The translations under genes and the position numbers were made by a program. A stretch of 64,000 nt of DNA from CAZFHA01 sp964518595 (lineage in GTDB: Bacteria; Bacillota; Clostridia; Saccharofermentanales; Saccharofermentanaceae), in assembly GCA_964518595.1 (NCBI GenBank), contig CAZFHA010000013.1, forward strand, positions 1-64,000. Direction: 5' to 3'. The notes under the pieces are model-generated. The model had not been told where the DNA came from, searched no databases, and was given only the letters and a program-made list of their open reading frames with translations. Below, in pieces: positions 26,157-34,241 of the stretch (positions within the stretch are counted from its first letter, which is position 1; every line of letters begins with the position of its first letter).

Positions 26157-27458
26157 GTGAAACAATCAAGCAAAGATCTCGGAAAGAGTTATCCTAAGGT
26201 AAGGGCAAGTTCGAGAGTATTTTTGAAAGTTGCAGTATTGCTTTTGGCCTTTTTTATGGTATTGACCGGAATGGGTCTTCGTTCTCAGGGCAAACTTCAG
26301 GCAGAATCAACTTCTGAAAGTATTGAAGATGCTAAGAAGCAAAAGGCTGATGCAGAAAAACAATTAGCCGATGCTCAGAGCAGAGTCAACGCTCTGAAAG
26401 CTGATGCCAGCGAAATTTCCAGTAATTTAGCTTACTTGAACAACATGAATAAAGAGCAAAAGGCACAGTACGCTAAGATTTCTCAGGAGCTGGAAGCGGC
26501 TTTGGTGGCTAAGCAAGCTGCCTTAGATGCCTACCTCGAATCTGAAGACAACCTAGCAGAAAAGCGGTTAGAGTATTCTGAGCGCATGAGTGTAATGTTT
26601 GAGTATCAGAACAAGTCTACGCTGGAGATTCTACTTGAGTCAGACAGCATTGCCGGTTTTTTTACCAATATGGAGCTGATAACTTTGATTGGAGATGCCG
26701 ATAAGCAGGCGGTGGAAACTTTAAAAGCTGCTGTCGATGATGCTGTTCTTAAAAGAGATTTTGCTAAGCAAGAAGCTGAAGATATGCAGGCTGTAGCAGA
26801 CGAGAAAAAAGCTGAGCTCGATCGCTTAGCCGGGCAAATTAGCAGTGCAGAATCTGATTTGGCTGAGAAGAAATCAGAGCTTTCACAGTGGGAGCAAAAA
26901 GAGCAAGAATTTAATGCAGCGAGTGATGCTTTGAATAGCAGAATTAGCGAACTCCAACAACAGGCCGCAGCGGAGGCCGCACGACGCACTACCGAGAATT
27001 CTAGTGGAGGTGGTAATGGGGGAAGCACTGAAACCATCGTTCGAACTGGCAACATGACTTGGCCCTATCCGGGAGATTATAATGTATATTCTCCATTTGG
27101 CATGCGCTTTCATCCTGTCCATAAGGAGTGGAGGGAGCATAAGGGTGTGGATTTAGGTGGTCAATATGGTAACCCAATCGTGGCGGCTGCCTCGGGAACA
27201 GTTATTATAGTTTCCACACCGGTTCCAGGTCAGAATAAAGGTGGTGACAATTATGGAAACTACTTAGTCATTGACCATGGAAATGGTTTGTCAACGGCAT
27301 ATGCTCATTGTAAGGATATTTATGTCTCTGTTGGGGAATCGGTGGAGGCGGGACAGAAAATTGCTTCTTGTGGCAGCACAGGAATATCCACCGGAGCTCA
27401 TCTGCACTTTGAAGTAAGAGAAAATGGCACACAGGTAAATCCACTAAATTATATTTAA
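26157..27458 (+). CDS. Coiled-coil M23 murein hydrolase, likely FtsEX partner
   Basis: A 433-residue secreted or membrane-anchored protein: hydrophobic export segment near 20-42, coiled coil at about 50-285, a Gly/Ser-rich linker (SSGGGNGGS), then a LytM/M23 domain. The zinc ligands are all present: the His and Asp of HKGVDLGG and the HLH of GAHLHFEVR. It resembles EnvC, but EnvC is catalytically degenerate while this domain looks active. GTG 26157 was chosen because AAGGAG (26145-26150) lies 6 bases upstream. It follows ftsX by 19 bases. Confidence 0.9.
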   Translation: MKQSSKDLGKSYPKVRASSRVFLKVAVLLLAFFMVLTGMGLRSQGKLQAESTSESIEDAKKQKADAEKQLADAQSRVNALKADASEISSNLAYLNNMNKEQKAQYAKISQELEAALVAKQAALDAYLESEDNLAEKRLEYSERMSVMFEYQNKSTLEILLESDSIAGFFTNMELITLIGDADKQAVETLKAAVDDAVLKRDFAKQEAEDMQAVADEKKAELDRLAGQISSAESDLAEKKSELSQWEQKEQEFNAASDALNSRISELQQQAAAEAARRTTENSSGGGNGGSTETIVRTGNMTWPYPGDYNVYSPFGMRFHPVHKEWREHKGVDLGGQYGNPIVAAASGTVIIVSTPVPGQNKGGDNYGNYLVIDHGNGLSTAYAHCKDIYVSVGESVEAGQKIASCGSTGISTGAHLHFEVRENGTQVNPLNYI

Positions 27459-27533
27459 GTTTAATTCGATCAAAAGACCTATGGGTAGAGGCAATCGGGC
27501 ATTATTATGACAAAAATCACTTGTTTTGCTCTG

Positions 27534-27573
27534 CAAATTACGATTTAATTCCCAAAGTAATTTGTCGTTTTTA
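27534..27573 (+). terminator. AT-rich terminator candidate after the M23 gene
   Basis: CAAATTAC (27534-27541) pairs perfectly with GTAATTTG (27557-27564), followed by TCGTTTTTA. The stem is AT-rich, so efficiency is uncertain. Confidence 0.5.
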
Positions 27574-27725
27574 GGCTGGTGGTGCTGGTGGTTTTGATAG
27601 TATATGATAGGAGTATCTGTTTGATCTAGTCTACCAGCTATTTATGGTGGGGAAGCATAGCAGTTGCAATAAGGGTTGAAAGTGTGGGGTGAGGCTGGAG
27701 CATTAGAGCAAGATTTGGATTATCC

Positions 27726-28289
27726 GGGCAGCTTTCTGCATTAGAATCCGATATTGCCAAGAAAGAGTTAGAAATAGCCAGTTGGCAAGCCCAGGAGAAG
27801 GCTTTTGAAGAAGAAAGCCAAAAAATGGATCAAAGAATTCGTGAGCTCCAACAAGAAGGCAGCCTGGAATATAATGGGGTCATGGCTTGGCCTTATCCGG
27901 GAGATGGGGCAGTTTATTCCGCTTACGGAATGCGTTTTCATCCTAGTGATGGGGAATATAAGATGCATAGCGGTGTTGATCTGGGAGGGAATACCGGGAA
28001 TCCTATCGTCGCTGCGGAGTCAGGTACGGTGCTTTCAGTAGTTACTCCATGTCCAGGTCAAAAAGATGGCGGTAGCGGATATGGTAATTATCTGATTGTT
28101 GGTCATGATAATGGTATCTCTACACTCTATGCCCATTGTAAAGATGTCTACGTTTCTGTTGGGCAAAGTGTTGGCCGAGGGGAGACTATTGCCTCTTGTG
28201 GTAGCACCGGCATGTCCACCGGACCCCATCTTCATTTTGAGGTCAGAGAAAATGGTACAAAAGTTAATCCTATGAAGTATATTGGTTGA
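27726..28289 (+). pseudogene. 5'-truncated second copy of the M23 murein hydrolase
   Basis: From 27726 the reading frame is clearly homologous to the last coiled-coil turn and the whole M23 domain of the upstream gene (GQLSALESDIAKKELEIASW; then AWPYPGDGAVYS; HSGVDLGG; GPHLHFEVR). The export signal and most of the coiled coil are missing, and an in-frame stop precedes the homology. The first ATG, at 27825, has no ribosome-binding site. Yet there is no stop or frameshift across about 187 codons and the zinc ligands are intact. It may be an old duplication remnant or, less likely, a cytoplasmic protein from 27825. Confidence 0.75.
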
Positions 28290-28324
28290 ATCATCTGAAT
28301 GAAAAGAAAGTTACGGAGAAATCA

Positions 28325-29098
28325 ATGAACCCTTCCTATGATAATTTAGCTCCACTTTATGACCTGTTGCAAAGGGATATCGATGTGCCGTCTTGGTCTC
28401 AAAATATCCATACTTACATCCAAAAATATGGACCAAAGCAGGGGCAAGGTGAGGCTGGTAAGCTCTTAGTCTGTGATTTAGGCTGTGGAACCGGCAGTGT
28501 AGCTTTGGAACTGGCGGATTTAGGCTATGATGTGATTGGTGTAGATAACTCGCTGGAAATGCTTGAACTAGCACAAGAAAAGACAGCCTTGGCTCATAAA
28601 AACATATTGTTTTTATGTCAAGACATGACAGCGCTAGATTTATTCGGGACAGTGGACGTGTTTTTATGCCTTCTGGATTCGGTGAATCATTTGCTCAAGC
28701 CGAAAGACTTTAAAAGAATGTTGGACTCCTTTCAAAATTTTCTTAATCCGGGGGGGCTATTTCTTTTCGATGTTGTAATTCCAGAGCATTTAGCGGTGAC
28801 TTTAGGAAATGAGTTTTTTTATGAAGATCATGATAACTATACATTATTTTGGCAGAACTCTTTTTCCTCCAAAAGCAAAATAAGCACTTCCGAGCTAACC
28901 TTCTTTCGTAAGGAGACATCTTGTTCTGGCTATTCACGCTATGATACAGTAATAAGGGAACGTGTCTATACAGATCTTGAGATAAGACAGGCAATAAGAA
29001 ATGCTGGTTTAGAGCTAATCAAAGGGCCTTTTGATTTGCTTACTAATAAATTGCCAGAAAGACAATTCTATCTGACACGACGTTCTGCTGCTAATTAG
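28325..29098 (+). CDS. Class I SAM-dependent methyltransferase
   Basis: A 257-residue protein with the SAM-binding motif I VCDLGCGTGSVALELADLGY near residues 48-67 and the following acidic VIGVDNS. The middle FLCLLDSVNHLL matches motif II of small-molecule or tRNA-type methyltransferases. ATG 28325 follows CGGAGAA by 7 bases. The substrate cannot be told. It precedes hslO by 28 bases, so the two may be co-transcribed. Confidence 0.85.
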   Translation: MNPSYDNLAPLYDLLQRDIDVPSWSQNIHTYIQKYGPKQGQGEAGKLLVCDLGCGTGSVALELADLGYDVIGVDNSLEMLELAQEKTALAHKNILFLCQDMTALDLFGTVDVFLCLLDSVNHLLKPKDFKRMLDSFQNFLNPGGLFLFDVVIPEHLAVTLGNEFFYEDHDNYTLFWQNSFSSKSKISTSELTFFRKETSCSGYSRYDTVIRERVYTDLEIRQAIRNAGLELIKGPFDLLTNKLPERQFYLTRRSAAN

Positions 29099-29126
29099 AG
29101 ACAGAAGAAAGATTGAGGTTAAACCC

Positions 29127-30050
29127 ATGTCCACCAAGGAATTTTATCATGCACCAGGTGCACCTGAGGATGTATCCGCAGATTATATTGTTACGGCAAC
29201 TGCTTTTGCAGGGCAAGTGCGAGCTGTTGCAGCGAGGACAACCTTAGTTGCCAAGGAGGCTCTGCGAATTCATCAGACGTCTCCGGTAGCTACCGCTGCT
29301 TTAGGCCGATTTCTTACCGGCTCTCTTCTACTGGCAGAGAATCTAAAGAACCCTCAAGACACCCAGACGGTCAGTCTTAAATGCCAGGGGCCGCTGAAAG
29401 GCATGATGGCGGTGTGTGATGCTCAGGGACGAGTACGGGGATATTGTAATGAACCTGTAGTAGAGAACACTTTCCACCGTCCGGGAAAACTAGACGTAGG
29501 AACGGCCGTCGGCAGTGGGGTGTTAACCGTAATCAGAGACTTGGGTTTAAAAGAGCCCTATGTTGGTACTGTTGAATTAATATCCGGTGAAATTGCTGAA
29601 GACTTTACTTACTATCTGGCGGTTTCCGAACAAATCCCTTCCCTTATGTCTTTAGGTGTACTGGTGGATCGTGATGGGGTTCTTTGCTCAGGCGGTTTTC
29701 TTATTCAAGTCTTGCCAGGGGCATCAGATGCTACTGTTTCATATTTAGAGCAGAGAGCAGAAGGTGGCTTTCCGGATATTACCTATCTTCTACAAGAAAA
29801 CTTACGTCCAGAAGAAATCTTGGATATGTTTTTAGGTGATCCAGAGATTACCTTTCTTAAGGGGCGACAGGTGAGCTATGCCTGCAATTGCTCTCGGGAT
29901 CGCATGGAACAAAACTTACTGACCTTAGGTAGAGAAGATCTCAAAGAATTGGCTGAAGATCAAAAGGGTATTGATCTGGAATGTCATTTTTGCGATACAA
30001 TCTATCACTTTAATCAGGAACAGGTACAAAAACTCCTTGATAACATCTGA
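29127..30050 (+). CDS. hslO: Redox-regulated chaperone Hsp33
   Basis: Holdase activated by oxidative unfolding. The 307-residue protein has the N-terminal chaperone domain (MAVCDAQGRVRGYCNEP) and a C-terminal zinc switch with CNC near residue 252 and CHFC near 285, the family CxC/CxxC pattern. All four cysteines are present. No U-rich terminator is obvious downstream. Confidence 0.95.
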   Translation: MSTKEFYHAPGAPEDVSADYIVTATAFAGQVRAVAARTTLVAKEALRIHQTSPVATAALGRFLTGSLLLAENLKNPQDTQTVSLKCQGPLKGMMAVCDAQGRVRGYCNEPVVENTFHRPGKLDVGTAVGSGVLTVIRDLGLKEPYVGTVELISGEIAEDFTYYLAVSEQIPSLMSLGVLVDRDGVLCSGGFLIQVLPGASDATVSYLEQRAEGGFPDITYLLQENLRPEEILDMFLGDPEITFLKGRQVSYACNCSRDRMEQNLLTLGREDLKELAEDQKGIDLECHFCDTIYHFNQEQVQKLLDNI

Positions 30051-30217
30051 AGGTTTTAACCTTGTTCCTTCAACTGCTTCAACTGCGTATATAGAATTAT
30101 TTAGATAACATAGCTATTTTCTACTTAGCGTAAGGTTGAAAGGAGTTTAAAAATAAACTTTATTCCACGCTCAAACTAAGCTTCAACAAGAGTAAATTAT
30201 GCCTCGAAAAATTTTTC

Positions 30218-30246
30218 TTGCTATTCTTACGTTTTTGCGATATACT
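30218..30246 (+). promoter_or_regulatory. Promoter of the ribosomal superoperon
   Basis: TTGCTA (30218-30223) and TATACT (30241-30246) are exactly 17 bases apart. This is the best promoter match upstream of rpsJ and predicts a start point near 30253. Confidence 0.65.
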
Positions 30247-30254
30247 TTTTCGTG

Positions 30255-30495
30255 CGCATGTTTGTGCGCCTTTAGCGACGAAGCTGGAGATTGCCGTAGG
30301 TCATGAGCTGCATGACTGACGGGTAACTTTGGCGGAGCAGCCCGGCAAGAATCGGGCGACTTCAACAAATGGCGGCGTGTCTTTTATCTAGACACTATGC
30401 CCAGGCCCAAAGTGCTACAGGTATATGTAGTAACTGGTCTCCTGGGTTTTCTGATGGATAAACAAGAAACGCCCGGCAGAGTTGAAATAAACAGT
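30255..30495 (+). ncRNA. Candidate structured 5' leader of rpsJ
   Basis: The region between the promoter and the rpsJ ribosome-binding site is G+C-rich compared with flanking intergenic DNA and holds several nested complementary pairs, the last being CCCAGG/CCTGGG followed by TTTTCTGATGG. It could be an autoregulatory ribosomal-protein leader (L4 does this in E. coli) or an attenuator. I recognise no named RNA family. Confidence 0.35.
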
Positions 30496-30509
30496 TTGGA
30501 GGAAACACT

Positions 30510-30821
30510 ATGGCAGTCAAACAAAAGGTAAGAATCAAACTTAAGGCCTTCGATCATGAACTTCTCGATCAAAGTGCCGCTCGCATTGTGGAGACAGTTA
30601 CCAGAACCGGTGCCAGCTATTCCGGCCCGATTCCCCTTCCTACAGAGAAGGAAATTACAACGATTCTACGTTCTCCTCATAAGTACAAAGATTCTCGTGA
30701 GCAGTTTGAGATTCGTACCCACAAGCGCTTAATTGACATTTTTGCACCCAACCAGAAGACGGTTGATGCATTGATGAAGCTAGATATGCCGGCCGGTGTG
30801 AGCATTGAGCTCAAGGTCTGA
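30510..30821 (+). CDS. rpsJ: 30S ribosomal protein S10
   Basis: First gene of the S10-spc-alpha superoperon and a component of the 30S head. In addition to translation, S10 (NusE) takes part in antitermination. Length 103 is standard; the family segment RIKLKAFDHELLDQSAARIV is at the N terminus. TTGGAGG precedes ATG 30510. Unlike many Firmicutes there is no rpsL-rpsG-fusA-tuf upstream. Confidence 0.98.
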   Translation: MAVKQKVRIKLKAFDHELLDQSAARIVETVTRTGASYSGPIPLPTEKEITTILRSPHKYKDSREQFEIRTHKRLIDIFAPNQKTVDALMKLDMPAGVSIELKV

Positions 30822-30832
30822 TATCTGGTGTT

Positions 30833-30905
30833 TTTGGAAGAACTTTCCTTGCAAAGTTTTTCCAAAGAGGTCATGTTCTCTTCAAATCTAATCAGGGAAG
30901 AGAAC
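30833..30905 (+). promoter_or_regulatory. Two hairpins between rpsJ and rplC
   Basis: The first hairpin pairs TTTGGAAGAACTTT (30833-30846) with AAAGTTTTTCCAAA (30853-30866), 14 pairs with one G-U. The second pairs GTTCTCTT (30875-30882) with AAGAGAAC (30898-30905). No U-tract follows either, so they are not classical terminators. They may be a protein-binding or processing site ahead of rplC. Confidence 0.55.
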
Positions 30906-30930
30906 CAATAACCGAAGGAGGTAAAAAAGA

Positions 30931-31560
30931 ATGAGTAAATTCATGCTTGGCAAGAAGGCCGGAATGACACAGCTATTTGATGAAAATGGCATAGCGGTTC
31001 CCGCAACCGTTATCGAATGTCGTCCCCTTGTTGTCATTCAAAACAAGACCGAGGATCGGGATGGCTATAAAGCTGTTAAGGTTGCTACCGGTGAAATTCG
31101 TGAAAAGCTTGTAAATAAGCCTGATATGGGTCAATTTGCTAAAGCTGGTGCCCCTGTAAAGCGTCACTTGCGCGAATTTAAGACAGAAGCTGAGTATAGT
31201 CTTGGCCAAGAAATTGGTGTGGCAGAGATGTTCGCTGTAGGCGATCATGTTGATGTCAGCGGAGTTTCAAAGGGTAAAGGTTATGCCGGTAACATTAAGC
31301 GTCACGGACAAAAAGGTGGACCTGGTGGTCACGGTTCCATGTATCATCGTAGAGTCGGTTCCATGGGTGCCAACAGCACTCCCGCTCGCGTATTAAAGGG
31401 TAAGAAAATGCCTGGTCACATGGGTGCGGTGAATTGTACCGTACAAAACCTGCATGTTGTCCTGGTTGATGGCGAAAGAGGAATTCTCGTTGTTAAAGGC
31501 GCAGTTCCTGGTCCTAAGGGTGGTCTCATTGCAATTGAATCATCTGTTAAGGCAAACTAA
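30931..31560 (+). CDS. rplC: 50S ribosomal protein L3
   Basis: Binds 23S rRNA near the peptidyl transferase centre. The 209-residue protein contains the conserved GKGYAGNIKRHGQKGGPGGH loop segment and MPGHMGAVNCTVQNL. AAGGAGG precedes ATG 30931. The 109-base gap from rpsJ holds two hairpins. Confidence 0.98.
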   Translation: MSKFMLGKKAGMTQLFDENGIAVPATVIECRPLVVIQNKTEDRDGYKAVKVATGEIREKLVNKPDMGQFAKAGAPVKRHLREFKTEAEYSLGQEIGVAEMFAVGDHVDVSGVSKGKGYAGNIKRHGQKGGPGGHGSMYHRRVGSMGANSTPARVLKGKKMPGHMGAVNCTVQNLHVVLVDGERGILVVKGAVPGPKGGLIAIESSVKAN

Positions 31561-31586
31561 TTCGGCTTGAAGGAGGAAAAACTAAA

Positions 31587-32210
31587 ATGGCAAAAGTAGA
31601 TGTCTATAATCTGGATGGAGCCGTTACCGGAAGCATTGAGCTTTCCGACGATATCTTTGGTATTGAGCCGAACGAGTTTGCGATTCAGGCCGTAGTCAGG
31701 AATCAATTAGCTAATCGTCGTCAGGGTACACATTCCACCAAAACAAGAAGTGAAGTCAGAGGCGGAGGCAAGCGTCCTTACCGTCAAAAGGGAACTGGTC
31801 GTGCGCGTCACGGTTCTGTGCGTTCTGCCCAATATGTTGGTGGCGGAATTATCTTTGGGCCAAAGCCAAGAGATTACAGCTACACCGTTCCACGTAAGGT
31901 AAGACGTTTAGCTATGAAATCCGCTCTCTCTACCAAGGTTTTGCATAACCAAATTTTAGTGCTGGATACTCTTAATTTTGATCAAATCAAGACTAAGAAC
32001 ATGGTGAAAGTCATGAATGCACTTAAGATTGAAAAGCCTGCCCTCGTGGTAATGGCAGAGAGCAATTTAACTGTTGAGAAATCCGCTCGGAATATCCCTA
32101 CAGTAAAAATGGCTAAAGTAAATACCATCAATGTTTTTGACATTCTTAAGTATGATCATTTTGTGATCACCAAGGATGCGATTGAGAAGGTACAGGAGGT
32201 GTATGTATGA
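31587..32210 (+). CDS. rplD: 50S ribosomal protein L4
   Basis: Lines the exit tunnel; in E. coli it represses its own operon through the S10 leader. Length 207 is standard. The tunnel loop (GGGKRPYRQKGTGRARHGS) is conserved. GGAGGAA precedes ATG 31587, and the stop overlaps rplW by 4 bases (ATGA). Confidence 0.98.
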   Translation: MAKVDVYNLDGAVTGSIELSDDIFGIEPNEFAIQAVVRNQLANRRQGTHSTKTRSEVRGGGKRPYRQKGTGRARHGSVRSAQYVGGGIIFGPKPRDYSYTVPRKVRRLAMKSALSTKVLHNQILVLDTLNFDQIKTKNMVKVMNALKIEKPALVVMAESNLTVEKSARNIPTVKMAKVNTINVFDILKYDHFVITKDAIEKVQEVYV

Positions 32211-32563
32211 GCAGAGCGCCGCAAGATATCATCATCAAGCCGCTGATTACAGAAAAGAGCTCGATGGAAGTCGCCTTGGGAAAGTATTCTTTTAAAGTAG
32301 ATGAAAAGGCAACTAAAACAGAGATTCGTCAAGCAATTGAAAAGCTTTTTGATGTTAAGGTTGTAGCTGTTAATACTTGCCGCTACGACGGAAAAGAAAA
32401 GCGTCAGCGTTACGCCCTGGGTCGTACACCCAGTTGGAAAAAGGCTGTAGTTACAATTGCTACCGAGTCTAAAGACCAGTCTTATCACGGAAAAGGCGGC
32501 AAGGCCGTTAAAGTTTCTGCCAAGTATAAGACTTCTATTGAAGAATTTGGATTTGGCCAGTGA
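32207..32563 (+). CDS. rplW: 50S ribosomal protein L23
   Basis: Sits at the tunnel exit, where trigger factor and SRP dock. The 118 residues exceed the usual 95-100; the extra residues are a C-terminal tail after KKAVVTI (KVSAKYKTSIEEFGFGQ). The core DIIIKPLITEKSS and RYALGRTPSWKKA segments are typical. It is translationally coupled to rplD. Confidence 0.97.
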   Translation: MSRAPQDIIIKPLITEKSSMEVALGKYSFKVDEKATKTEIRQAIEKLFDVKVVAVNTCRYDGKEKRQRYALGRTPSWKKAVVTIATESKDQSYHGKGGKAVKVSAKYKTSIEEFGFGQ

Positions 32564-32594
32564 TTGGGCCTGATTGATGAAGGAGTGAAGAAAG

Positions 32595-33422
32595 ATGCCA
32601 GTAAAAACTTATAATCCAACTTCCCCTGCCAGACGTCAGATGACAGGTTCGGATTTCTCAGTTTTAACAAACAAGAAGCCGGAAAAAAGTCTGTTAGTCA
32701 TGGGCAAAAAGTCAGGTGGTCGTAATTCTTATGGTCGGATCACAGTTCGTCATATTGGTGGCGGCAACCGTCGTAAGATTCGTATTATCGACTGGAAGAG
32801 AACAAAAGATGGTATTCCTGCTACAGTAATAGCTTTGGAGTACGATCCTAATCGTACAGCTCACTTAGCCCTTTTGCAGTATGCTGACGGAGCAAAAGCC
32901 TATATTTTAGCTCCTGAAGGCGTAAAAGTCGGCAGTAAAATTGAAAGCGGTGTAAGTGCAGATATCGTTGCCGGTAACTGCTTGCCTCTGGAAAATATTC
33001 CAGTGGGTACCGTGGTTCATAATATTGAGTTAAAACCGGGCAAGGGTGCTCAGATGGTTCGTACCGCTGGTGCTAGTGCTCAGTTGATGGCTAAAGAAGG
33101 CAACTATGCTCAACTACGTCTCCCCTCGGGCGAGGTAAGAATGGTATTAACCCGTTGTCGGGCTACTGTTGGAGTTGTTGGTAATCACGAGCATGAGAAC
33201 ATTACTATCGGTAAAGCCGGACGTAAGCGTCACATGGGTGTTCGTCCCACCGTTCGTGGTGTGGTTATGAATCCTTGCGATCACCCTCATGGTGGTGGTG
33301 AAGGTAAGTCTCCCATCGGTCGTCCAGGTCCAGTTACTCCTTGGGGTGTACCGACTCTTGGCAAGAAGACCAGAAACAAGAAGAAACCATCTAGCAAATA
33401 TATTGTCAAGAGAAGAAAGTGA
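32595..33422 (+). CDS. rplB: 50S ribosomal protein L2
   Basis: Essential for subunit association and the peptidyl transferase centre. The 275-residue protein has SGGRNSYGRITVRHIGGGNR and the C-terminal MNPCDHPHGGGEGKSPIGR with the conserved catalytic-loop histidine. GAAGGAGTG precedes ATG 32595. Confidence 0.98.
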   Translation: MPVKTYNPTSPARRQMTGSDFSVLTNKKPEKSLLVMGKKSGGRNSYGRITVRHIGGGNRRKIRIIDWKRTKDGIPATVIALEYDPNRTAHLALLQYADGAKAYILAPEGVKVGSKIESGVSADIVAGNCLPLENIPVGTVVHNIELKPGKGAQMVRTAGASAQLMAKEGNYAQLRLPSGEVRMVLTRCRATVGVVGNHEHENITIGKAGRKRHMGVRPTVRGVVMNPCDHPHGGGEGKSPIGRPGPVTPWGVPTLGKKTRNKKKPSSKYIVKRRK

Positions 33423-33441
33423 TTGAAGGGAGGCTTGTAGT

Positions 33442-33720
33442 ATGAGTAGATCAATTAAAAAAGGCTTTTATGTACAGGATGTACTTCTGAAAAGAATTAG
33501 TGTCATGAATGAAGCCAATGAAAAAAAGGTCATCAAGACCTGGTCCAGAGCCTCTACTATCTTCCCGGAGATGGTTGGGCACACGATCGCTGTTTATGAC
33601 GGCAGAAAACATGTACCGGTCTATGTTACAGAAGAAATGGTTGGACATAAGCTTGGCGAGTTCGCTCCTACGAGAACGTTCAGGGGCCATGCAGGCGAGA
33701 AATCATCTGGAGGTCGCTGA
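33442..33720 (+). CDS. rpsS: 30S ribosomal protein S19
   Basis: Component of the 30S head, in contact with S13. Standard length of 92 residues with MSRSIKKGFYVQDVLLKRI and the C-terminal GEFAPTRTFRGHAG. GGGAGG precedes ATG 33442. Confidence 0.98.
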   Translation: MSRSIKKGFYVQDVLLKRISVMNEANEKKVIKTWSRASTIFPEMVGHTIAVYDGRKHVPVYVTEEMVGHKLGEFAPTRTFRGHAGEKSSGGR

Positions 33721-33752
33721 TTAGGCGAAGCTCGTGAAGGGAGGAACCAAGA

Positions 33753-34229
33753 GTGGAAAAGAAAGTCATGAGCAAGGACTATATGCTGGAAAATCGTGAA
33801 GCGATTCTTGACCAGTATAAGGCACCTGCAAGAAAGAGTGCGAAACCTAAGTTGCTCACAAAGAAAGAGCGTAAGGTTCTCGGAGTAGGTAAGGATCAGG
33901 GCAAGGCAATTGCTAAGTATGTCCGGGTTACACCTAGAAAAATGAACGTTGTAATTGATTTGATTAAAGGCAAGCAACTGGATGAGGCCTATGCCATCCT
34001 GCTTTACACACCTAAGGCTGCGTCACCTATTCTGACCAAGCTCTTAAAGTCTGCTGAAGCAAATGCTGTAAATAACAACAGCTTGTCCCGTGATGATTTG
34101 TATGTAGCAGATGCATTTGCAAATCAAGGTCCGGTTTTGAAGCGTTTTATGCCAAGAGCCCGGGGATCTGCTGCTAGAATCAACAAAAGAACCAGCCACG
34201 TAACGGTTGTTCTTAAAGAAAGAGTGTAA
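33753..34229 (+). CDS. rplV: 50S ribosomal protein L22 with N-terminal extension
   Basis: Exit-tunnel protein. The L22 core begins near residue 50 (KAIAKYVRVTPRKMNVVIDL) and ends with the usual INKRTSHVTVVL. About 48 extra basic residues precede the core (158 residues instead of about 110). GTG 33753 was chosen because AGGGAGG (33738-33744) lies 8 bases upstream. The extension should lie at the ribosome surface, and its role is unknown. Confidence 0.95.
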   Translation: MEKKVMSKDYMLENREAILDQYKAPARKSAKPKLLTKKERKVLGVGKDQGKAIAKYVRVTPRKMNVVIDLIKGKQLDEAYAILLYTPKAASPILTKLLKSAEANAVNNNSLSRDDLYVADAFANQGPVLKRFMPRARGSAARINKRTSHVTVVLKERV

Positions 34230-34241
34230 GGAGGATTAAAG

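Larger units (their letters stand above)
30051..30509 (+). other. Intergenic region and leader of the S10 operon
   Basis: A 459-base region without a convincing gene. The first part has a weak hairpin AGTTTA/TAAACT (30144-30159) that may end the hslO transcript. A strong promoter lies at 30218-30246. The following leader of about 255 bases has several possible stems: GCGCA/TGCGC near 30255, TCATG/CATGA near 30300, GCCCG/CGGGC near 30340, and CCCAGG/CCTGGG enclosing CTAC/GTAG at about 30400-30450. Confidence 0.5.

Noticed and set aside
26606..27055. A 149-codon antisense frame over the coiled-coil part of the M23 gene
   Set aside because: Low-complexity Ser/Ala-rich shadow of the coiled coil on the other strand.
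30068..30087. Short tandem repeat CTTCAACTG twice after hslO
   Set aside because: Only two copies of nine bases; not significant by itself.
30199..30306. A 35-codon frame with a signal-peptide-like start in the S10 leader
   Set aside because: It overlaps the predicted promoter, has no ribosome-binding site, and the transcript would start inside it.
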